Source: Canna indica (lineage: Eukaryota > Streptophyta > Magnoliopsida > Zingiberales > Cannaceae). From it: a stretch of 64,000 bases of DNA. A model generated the notes under the pieces. That model ran no database searches. It was not told the DNA's origin and worked only from the letters and a program-made list of their open reading frames with translations. A program made the translations under genes and the position numbers. This document shows, one piece after another, positions 57,424-64,000 of the stretch (its first letter is position 1; each line of letters starts with the position of its first letter). The stretch is from contig CP136897.1 of assembly GCA_034359265.1 (NCBI GenBank), positions 38,861,501-38,925,500 of the forward strand, in the 5' to 3' direction.

Positions 57424-57499
57424 GGGTGCTTTCATACCAGCACTAATGCACCGGATCCCATCAGAACTCCGAAGTTAAGCGTGCTTGGGCGAGAGTAGT
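57424..57499 (+). pseudogene. 3'-truncated 5S copy 132
   Basis: Positions 1-76 with G7T, A8T, C24T; box C, 3' end and terminator are lost. Only GCATAAC separates it from copy 133. Its own upstream element is intact, so a transcript started here would read into copy 133. Confidence 0.9.
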
Positions 57500-57506
57500 G
57501 CATAAC

Positions 57507-57625
57507 GGTTGCGATCATACCAGCACTAACGCATCAGATCCCATCAGAACTCCGAAGTTAAGCGTGCTTGGGCGACAGTAGTACTAGGATGGGTGACCCC
57601 CTGGGAAGTCCTCGTGTTGCACCTT
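57507..57625 (+). rRNA. 5S rRNA: 5S rRNA gene, copy 133, fused behind a partial 5S
   Basis: Full length. G3T, C28T, G30A, G70C. Its upstream region is 7 bp of spacer and then copy 132, so it lacks the usual -28 element. The upstream GCATAAC and gene marks resemble copies 13, 15, 19 and 21. Confidence 0.93.
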
Positions 57626-57992
57626 TTTTTTTTACTACCTATTTGATTGCACGACGAGATCATTTTTTTTACCAATCTTTCAAACCAAACGTTAAGGACG
57701 GACGACGTCGTCGACATAAAATTTGGCTGTTGATCGCCCGCGCGGGGCCCGCCGCAACCTCTACGGACGGCTCGATCGACCAACCGACCCGAAAAATTAA
57801 AATTTGTAAATAAATAAGAAAAATAACATTTCAATTATTATTTTTCGTTTAAAACGGGCGTAACTCCGTGCATTATTGTCCGATTTCAGCTTTTCACGTG
57901 GCGCTGAAAGGCGCGCGAAGAGACGAAGAAAATGACCCCGAGCTGTCCCTCGGACGCTCACCCTTATTAGCCGACGATCAGAACTGCATGAC

Positions 57993-58110
57993 GGGTGCGA
58001 TCATACCAGCACTAATGCACTGGATCCCATCAGAACTCCGAAGTTAAGCGTGCTTGGGCGAGAGTAGTACTAGGATGGGTGACCCCCTGGAAGTCCTCGT
58101 GTTGCACTTG
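57993..58110 (+). rRNA. 5S rRNA: 5S rRNA gene, copy 134
   Basis: One G missing in 97-99. C24T, C29T, C117T. Close to copy 23 at the other end of the array. Confidence 0.93.
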
Positions 58111-58476
58111 TTTTTTAACTACCTATTTGATTGCACGACGAGATCATTTTTTTTACCAATATTTCTAACCAAACGTTAAGGACGGACGACGTCGTCGCCA
58201 TAAATCTTGGCTGTCGATCGCCCGCGCGGGGCCCGCCGCAACCTCTACGGCCGGCTCGATCGACCAACCGACACGAAAAATTAAAATTTGAAAATAAATA
58301 AGAAAAATTACATTTCAATTATTATTTTTCGTTTAAAACGGGCGTAACTCCGTGCATTATTGTCCGATTTCAGCTTTTCACGTGGCGCTGAAAGGCGCGC
58401 GAAGAGACGAAGAAAATGACCTCGAGCTGTCCCTCGGACGCTCACCCTTATTAGCCGACGATCAGAAGTGCATGAC

Positions 58477-58595
58477 GGGTGCGATCATACCACCACTAAC
58501 GCACCGGATCCCATCAGAACTCCAAAGTTAAGCGTGTTTGGGCGAGAGTAGTACTAGGATGGGTGACCCCGTGGGAAGTTCTCGTGTTGCACCAT
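58477..58595 (+). rRNA. 5S rRNA: 5S rRNA gene, copy 135
   Basis: Full length. G17C, G48A, C61T, C95G, C104T. The terminator is weakened: GCACC is followed by ATTTCTTTTT. Confidence 0.94.
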
Positions 58596-58952
58596 TTCTT
58601 TTTACTACCTATTTGATTGCACGACGAGATCATTTTTTTTACTAATCTTTCTAACCAAACGTTAAGGACGGACGACGTCGTCGCCATAAAATTTGGCTGT
58701 CGATCGCCCGCCGCAACCTCTACGGCCGGCTCGATCGACCAACCGACCCGAAAAATGAAAATTTATAAATAAATAAGAAAAATAACATTTCAATTATTAT
58801 TTTTCGTTTAAAACGGGCGTAACTCCGTGCATTATTGTCCGATTTCAACTTTTCACGTGGCGCTGAAAGGCGTGCAAAGAGACGAAGAAAATGACCCCCG
58901 AACTCTCCCTCAGACGCTCGCCCTTATTAGCCGACGATCTGAAGTGCATATC

Positions 58953-59071
58953 GGGTGCGATTATACCAGCACTAACGCAACGGATCCCATCAAAACTCTG
59001 AAGTTAAGCGTGCTTGGGCGAGAGTAGTACTAGGATGGGTGACCCCTTGGGAAGTCCTCGTGTTGCACCTT
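58953..59071 (+). rRNA. 5S rRNA: 5S rRNA gene, copy 136
   Basis: Full length. C10T, C28A, G41A, C47T, C95T. Related to copy 44. Confidence 0.94.
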
Positions 59072-59437
59072 TTTTTTAACTACCTATTTGATTGCACGAC
59101 GAGATCATTTTTTTTACTGATCTTTCTAACCAAAAGTTAAGGACGGACGACGTCGTCGCCATAAATCTTGGCTGTCGATCGCCCGCGCGGGGCCCGCCTT
59201 AACTTCTACGGCCGGCTCGATCGACCAACCAACCCGAAAAATTAAAATTTGTAAATAATTAAGAAAAATAACGTTTCAATTATTATTTTTCGTTTAAAAC
59301 GGGCGTAACTCCGTGCATTATTGTCCGATTTCAGCTTTTCACGTGGCGCTGAAAGGCGCGCAAAGAGACGAAGAAAATGCCCCCGAACTCTCCCTCAGAC
59401 GTTCACCCTTATTAGCCGACGATCAGAAGTGCATATC

Positions 59438-59556
59438 GGGTGTGATAATACCAGCACTAATGCACCGGATCCCATCAGAACTCCGAAGTTAAGGGTGCTT
59501 GGGCGAGAGTAGTACTTGGATGCGTGACCCCTTGGGAAGTCCTCGCGTTGCACCTT
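59438..59556 (+). rRNA. 5S rRNA: 5S rRNA gene, copy 137
   Basis: Full length. C6T, C10A, C24T, C57G, A80T, G86C, C95T, T109C: copy 9 family. Confidence 0.93.
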
Positions 59557-59757
59557 TTTTTTTACTACGTATTTGATTGCACGACGAGATCATTTTTTTT
59601 ACCAATCTTTCTAACCAAACATTAAGGACGGACGACGTCGTCGTCATAAATCTTGGCTGTCGATCGCCTGCGCTAGGCCGGCCGCAACCTCTACTGCCGG
59701 CTCGATTGACCAACCGTCCCGAAAAATTAAAATTTGTAAAAAAATAAGAAAAATAAC

Positions 59758-59866
59758 ATACCAGCACTAACGCAACGGATCCCATCAGAACTCCGAAGTT
59801 AAGCGTGCTTGGGCGAGAGTAGTACTCGGATGGGTGACCCCCTGGGAAGTCCTCGTGTTGTACCTT
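59758..59866 (+). pseudogene. 5'-truncated 5S copy 138
   Basis: Starts at position 11. C28A, A80C, C114T. Confidence 0.9.
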
Positions 59867-60234
59867 TTTTTTTTTACTACCTATTTGATTTCACGGCGAG
59901 ATCATTTTTTTTACCAATCTTTCTAACCAAACGTTAAGGACGGACGACGTCGTTGCCATAAATCTTGGATGTCGATCGCCCGCGCGGGGCCCGCCGCAAC
60001 TTCTACGGCCGGCTCGATCGACCAACCAACCCGAAAAATTAAAATTTGTAAATAAATAAGAAAAATAACGTTTCAATTATTATTTTTCATTTAAAACGGG
60101 CGTAACTCCGTGCATTATTGTCCGATTTCAGCTTTTCACGTGGCGCTGAAAGGCGCGCAAAGAGACGAAGAAAATGCCCCCGAACTCTCCCTCAGACGCT
60201 CACCCTTATTAGCCGACGATCAGAAGTGCATATC

Positions 60235-60353
60235 GGGTGTGATAATACCAGCACTAATGCACCGGATCCCTTCAGAACTCCGAAGTTAAGGGTGCTTGGG
60301 CGAGAGTAGTACTTGGATGCGTGACCCCTTGGGAAGTCCTCGCGTTGCACCTT
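60235..60353 (+). rRNA. 5S rRNA: 5S rRNA gene, copy 139
   Basis: Full length. As copy 137 plus A37T. Confidence 0.93.
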
Positions 60354-60554
60354 TTTTTTTACTACGTATTTGATTGCACGACGAGATCATTTTTTTTACC
60401 AATCTTTCTAACCAAACATTAAGGACGGACGACGTCGTCGTCATAAATCTTGGCTGTCGATCGCCTGCGCTAGGCCGGCCGCAACCTCTACTGCCGGCTC
60501 GATTGACCAACCGTCCCGAAAAATTAAAATTTGTAAAAAAATAAGAAAAATAAC

Positions 60555-60663
60555 ATACCAGCACTAACGCAACGGATCCCATCAGAACTCCGAAGTTAAG
60601 CGTGCTTGGGCGAGAGTAGTACTAGGATGGGTGACCCCCTGGGAAGTCCTCGTGTTGTACCTT
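60555..60663 (+). pseudogene. 5'-truncated 5S copy 140
   Basis: Starts at position 11. C28A, C114T. Confidence 0.9.
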
Positions 60664-61031
60664 TTTTTTTTTACTACCTATTTGATTTCACGGCGAGATC
60701 ATTTTTTTTACCAATCTTTCTAACCAAACGTTAAGGACGGACGACGTCGTTGCCATAAATCTTGGCTGTCGATCGCCCGCGCAGGGCCCGCCGCAAACTC
60801 TACGGCCGGCTCGATCGACCAACCGACCCGAAAAATTAAAATTTGTAAATAAATAAGAAAAATAACGTTTCAATTATTATTTTTCGTTTAAAACGGGCGT
60901 AACTCCGTGCATTATTGTCCGATTTTAGCTTTTCACGTGGCGCTAAAAGGCGCGCGAAGAGACGAAGAAAATGACCCCGAGCTGTCCCTCGGACGCTCAC
61001 CCTTATTAGCCGACGATCAGAAGTGCATGAT

Positions 61032-61150
61032 GGGTGCGATCATACCACCACTAACGCACCGGATCCCATCAGAACTCCGAAGTTAAGCGTGTTTGGGCGA
61101 GAGTAGTACTAGGATGGGTGACCCCGTGGGAAGTTCTCGTGTTGCACCTT
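61032..61150 (+). rRNA. 5S rRNA: 5S rRNA gene, copy 141
   Basis: Full length. G17C, C61T, C95G, C104T. Related to copies 43 and 135. Confidence 0.94.
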
Positions 61151-61517
61151 TTTTTTTTACTACCTATTTGATTGCACGACGAGATCATTTTTTTTACCAA
61201 TCTTTCTAACCAAACGTTAAGGACGGATGACGTCGTCGACATAAGATTTGGCTGTCGATCGCCCGCGCGGGGCCCGCCGCAACCTCTACGGCCGGCTCGA
61301 TCGACCAACCAACGCGAAAAACTAAAATTTGTAAATAAATAAGAAAAATAACGTTTTAATTATTATTTTTCGTTTAAAACGGGCGTAACTCCGTGCATTA
61401 TTGTCCGATTTCAGCTTTTCACGTGGCGCTGAAAGGGGTGCAAAGAGACGAAGAAAATGCCCCCGAACTCTCCCTCGGACGCTCACCCTTATTAGCCGAC
61501 GATCAAAAGTGCATATC

Positions 61518-61636
61518 GGGTGTGATAATACCAGCACTAACACACTGGATCCCATCAGAACTCCGAAGTTAAGGGTGCTTGGGCGAGAGTAGTACTTGGA
61601 TGGGTGACCCCTTGGGAAGTCCTCGCGTTGCACCTT
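61518..61636 (+). rRNA. 5S rRNA: 5S rRNA gene, copy 142
   Basis: Full length. C6T, C10A, G25A, C29T, C57G, A80T, C95T, T109C: copy 9 family, here without a truncated partner. Confidence 0.93.
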
Positions 61637-62002
61637 TTTTTTTACTACCTATTTGATTGCACGACGAGATCATTTTTTTTACCAATATTTCTAACCAAAC
61701 GTTAAGGACGGACGACGTCGTCGCCATAAATCTTGGCTGTCGATCGCCCCCGCGGGGCCCGCCGCAACCTCTACGGCCGGCTCGATCGACCAACCGACCC
61801 AAAAAATTAAAAATTGAAAATAAATAAGAAAAATAACATTTCAATTATTATTTTTCGTTTAAAACGGGCGTAACTCCGTGCATTATTGTCCGATTTCAGC
61901 TTTTCACGTGGCAATGAAAGGCGCGCGAACAGACGAAGAAAATGACCCTGAGCTGTCCCTCGGACGCTCACCCTTATTAGCCGACTATCAGAAGTGCATG
62001 AT

Positions 62003-62121
62003 GGGTGCGATCATAGCAGCACTAACGCACCGGATCCCATCAAAACTCCGAAGTTAAGCGTGCTTGGGCGAGAGTAGTACTAGGATTGGTGACCCCCTGG
62101 GAAGTCCTCGTGTTGCACCTT
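62003..62121 (+). rRNA. 5S rRNA: 5S rRNA gene, copy 143
   Basis: Full length. C14G, G41A, G85T. Confidence 0.94.
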
Positions 62122-62488
62122 TTTTTTTACTACCTATTTGATTGCACGACGAGATCATTTTTTTTACCAATCTTTCTAACCAAACGTTAAGGACGGACGA
62201 CGTCGTCGCCATAAAATTTATCTGTCGATCGCCCGCGCGGGGCCCTACGCAACCTCTACGGTCGGCTCGATCGAACAACCGACCCGAAAAATTAAAATTT
62301 GTAAACAAATAAGAAAAATAACATTTCAATTATTATTGCTCGTTTAAAACGGGCGTAACTCCGTGCATTATTGTCCGATTTTAGCTTTTCACGTGGCGCT
62401 GAAAGGCACGGGAAGAGACGAAGAAAATGACCCCCGAACTCTCCCTCGGACGCTCACCCTTATTAGCCGACGTTCAGAAGTGCATATC

Positions 62489-62607
62489 GAGTGCGATCAT
62501 ACCAGCACTAACGCACCGGATCCCATCATAACTCCGAAGTTAAGCGTGCATGGGCGAGAGTAGTACTAGGATTGGTGACCCCCTGGGAAGTCCTCGTGTT
62601 GCACCTT
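62489..62607 (+). rRNA. 5S rRNA: 5S rRNA gene, copy 144
   Basis: Full length. G2A, G41T, T62A, G85T. Confidence 0.94.
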
Positions 62608-62973
62608 TTTTTTTACTACCTATTTAATTGCACGACGAGATCATTTTTTTTACCAATCTTTCTAACCAAACGTTAAGGACGGACGACATCGTCGCCATAA
62701 AATTTGGCTATCGATCGCCCGCGCGGGGCCCGCCGCAACCTCTACGGCCGGCTCGATCGACCAATCGACCCGAAAAATTAAAATTTGTAAACAAATAAGA
62801 TAAATAACATTTCAATTATTATTTTTCGTTTAAAACGGGCGTAACTCCGTGCATTATTGTCCAATTTTAGCTTTTCACGTGGCGCTGAAAGGCGCGCGAA
62901 GAGACGAAGAAAATGACCTTGAGTTGTCCCTCGGACGCTCACCCTTATTAGCCGACGATCAGAAGTGCATATC

Positions 62974-63092
62974 GGGTGTGATCATACCAGCACTAACGCA
63001 CCTGATCCCATCAGTACTCCGAAGCTAAGCGTGCTTGGGCGAGAGTAGTACTAGGATGGGTGACCCCCTGGGAAGTCCTCGTGTTGCACCTT
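62974..63092 (+). rRNA. 5S rRNA: 5S rRNA gene, copy 145
   Basis: Full length. C6T, G30T, A42T, T52C. Confidence 0.94.
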
Positions 63093-63458
63093 TTTTTTTA
63101 CTACCTATTTGATTGCACGACGAGATCATTTTTTTTACCAATCTTTCTAACCAAACGTTAAGGACGTACGACGTCGTCGCCATAAAATTTGGCTGTCGAT
63201 CGCCCGCGCGGGGCCCGCCGCAACCTCTACGGCCGGCTCGATCGACCAACCGACCCAAAAAATTAAAATTTGTAAACAAATAAGATAAATAACATTTCAA
63301 TTATTATTTTTCGTTTAAAACGGGCGTAACTCCGTGCATTATTGTCTGATTTTAGCTTTTCACGTGGCAATGAAAGGCGCGCGAAGAGACGAAGAAAATG
63401 ACCTTGAGTTGTCCCTCGGACGCTCACCCTTATTAGCCGACGATCAGAAGTGCATATC

Positions 63459-63577
63459 GGGTGCGATCATACCAGCACTAACGCACCGGATCCCATCAGT
63501 ACTCCGAAGTTAAGCGTGCTTGGGCGAGAGTAGTACTAGGATGGGTGAACCCCTGGCAAGTCCTCGTGTTGAACCTT
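63459..63577 (+). rRNA. 5S rRNA: 5S rRNA gene, copy 146
   Basis: Full length. A42T, C91A, G99C, C114A. Terminator weakened to TTTTTCTT. Confidence 0.94.
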
Positions 63578-63943
63578 TTTCTTACTACCTATTTGATTGC
63601 ACGACGAGATCATTTTTTTTACCAATCTTTCTAACCAAACGTTAAGGACGGACGACGTCGTTGCCATAAATCTTGGCTGTCGATCGCCCGCGCGGGGCCC
63701 GTCGCAACCTCTACGGCCGGCTTGATCGACCGACCGACCCGAAAAATTAAAATTTGTAAATAAATAAGAAAAATAACATTTCAATTATTATTTTTCGTTT
63801 AAAACGGGCATAACCCCGTGCATTATTGTCCGATTTTAGCTTTTCACGTGGCGCTGAAAGGCGCGTGAAGAGACGAAGAAGATGACCCCCGAACTCTCCC
63901 TCGGACGCTCACCCTTATTAGACGACGATCAGAAGTGCATATT

Positions 63944-64000
63944 GAGTGCGATCATAGCAGCACTAATGCACCGGATCCCATCAGAACTTCGAAGTTAAGC
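63944..64000 (+). rRNA. 5S rRNA: 5S rRNA gene, copy 147, cut by window edge
   Basis: Positions 1-57. G2A, C14G, C24T, C46T. Shows the array continues to the right. Confidence 0.9.

Larger units (their letters stand above)
33721..57840 (+). repeat. Long subfamily A spacer block
   Basis: Spacers with GCGCTAAAAGG and CGACATAAAATTTGG. A sub-type with GTAACTTCGTGCATCATTG and GTCATCGAC recurs near 33.9, 35.2, 35.7, 37.2, 37.7, 45.4, 52.1, 55.0 and 57.3 kb, showing repeated spread within the block. Confidence 0.8.
59275..60071 (+). repeat. 797-bp higher-order repeat, copy 1
   Basis: Full plus truncated cassette (copies 137-138), repeated as copies 139-140 at a constant 797-bp offset. Edges are approximate. 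Confidence 0.85.
60072..60868 (+). repeat. 797-bp higher-order repeat, copy 2
   Basis: Copies 139-140 and their spacers; counterpart of 59275-60071. Confidence 0.85.
1..64000 (+). repeat. 5S rDNA tandem array (whole window)
   Basis: Head-to-tail 5S units with no interruption. Most gene-to-gene steps are 482-487 bp; the others (83, 152, 158, 197-198, 298-299, 310-314, 457-459, 476, 518, 523, 567 and 575 bp) come from deletions or duplications within units. Each spacer, read from the gene end, holds: an oligo-T run; the text ACTACCTATTTGATTGCACGAC; a second oligo-T run about 40 bp past the gene; the palindrome GACGACGTCGTC; a GC-rich stretch; an AT-rich stretch; GGGCGTAACTCCGTGCATTA; the G-box-like CACGTGGC about 98 bp before the next gene; a short inverted repeat; and TTATTAG about 28 bp before the gene. 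All gene-free stretches over 300 bp are this spacer. I saw no other gene in any of them. Confidence 0.98.
57841..64000 (+). repeat. Mainly subfamily B spacer block, right end
   Basis: Spacers with GCGCTGAAAGG or GCAATGAAAGG and CGCCATAAA; one unit near 60940 keeps GCGCTAAAAGG. The switch from A is in the AT-rich stretch after copy 133. Confidence 0.75.

Noticed and set aside
1..64000. Regular direct repeats as a CRISPR array
   Set aside because: The period is about 485 bp, spacers are not unique, and the repeat contains a plant 5S rRNA gene.
1..64000. Cassandra-type TRIM retrotransposons, which carry 5S-derived sequence in their LTRs
   Set aside because: I saw no LTR pair with TG...CA ends, primer binding site, polypurine tract or target-site duplication. 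The 5S parts are full genes in a head-to-tail array.
1..64000. Centromeric or subtelomeric satellite unrelated to rDNA
   Set aside because: Every complete unit holds a recognisable 5S gene with box A, box C and a T-run terminator.

Overview
The window is one uninterrupted plant-type 5S ribosomal DNA tandem array. From base 1 to base 64000 every unit is a 5S rRNA gene on the + strand followed by a non-transcribed spacer. The organism is most likely a flowering plant: the 5S sequence (gene starting GGGTGCGATCATACC, GGATCC near position 30, box A, intermediate element and box C all present) reads as the angiosperm form. I cannot name a species from the spacer. I saw no protein-coding gene, tRNA, 35S rDNA, CRISPR array or autonomous transposon. 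The many 60-140 codon open frames on both strands are by-products of the repeat.

The standard unit is about 485 bp: about 119 bp of gene plus about 366 bp of spacer. I count 147 gene copies or remnants. 115 are full length; one is full length with a 44-bp internal duplication; 24 lack their first 10 bases (19 with one junction type, 5 with another); one lacks its 3' part; three are 16-bp 5' remnants; two are 14-bp 3' remnants; one runs off the right edge. Gene positions below count G1 as the first G of GGGTGC. Each variant list compares a copy with the by-eye consensus of this window. By the general 5S model, box A is about 50-64, the intermediate element about 67-72 and box C about 80-98. 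Only copy 127 matched the consensus at all 117 compared positions, so this array is unusually heterogeneous.

Two spacer subfamilies alternate in blocks. Subfamily A has GCGCTAAAAGG upstream of the gene and usually CGACATAAAATTTGG downstream. Subfamily B has GCGCTGAAAGG and CGCCATAAATCTTGG or CGCCATAAAATTTGG. Layout: about 1-3250 A; 3254-8384 a tandem pair of 2.7/2.4-kb blocks mixing A and B; about 8.8-22.2 kb mainly B; 22.2-28.4 kb A, containing a 2228-bp higher-order repeat present twice; 28.4-33.7 kb B, a displaced copy of the 17.6-20.3 kb stretch with three extra units; 33.7-57.8 kb A; 57.8-64 kb mainly B. Block switches fall inside the gene, in the AT-rich part of the spacer, or just downstream of the gene.

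The genes do one job: RNA polymerase III transcription of 5S rRNA for the large ribosomal subunit. What the window mainly records is array evolution: unequal crossover, gene conversion, deletions at short matches such as CAT, loss or duplication of terminator T-runs, and C-to-T / G-to-A changes at CpG and CHG sites as expected of methylated repeats.
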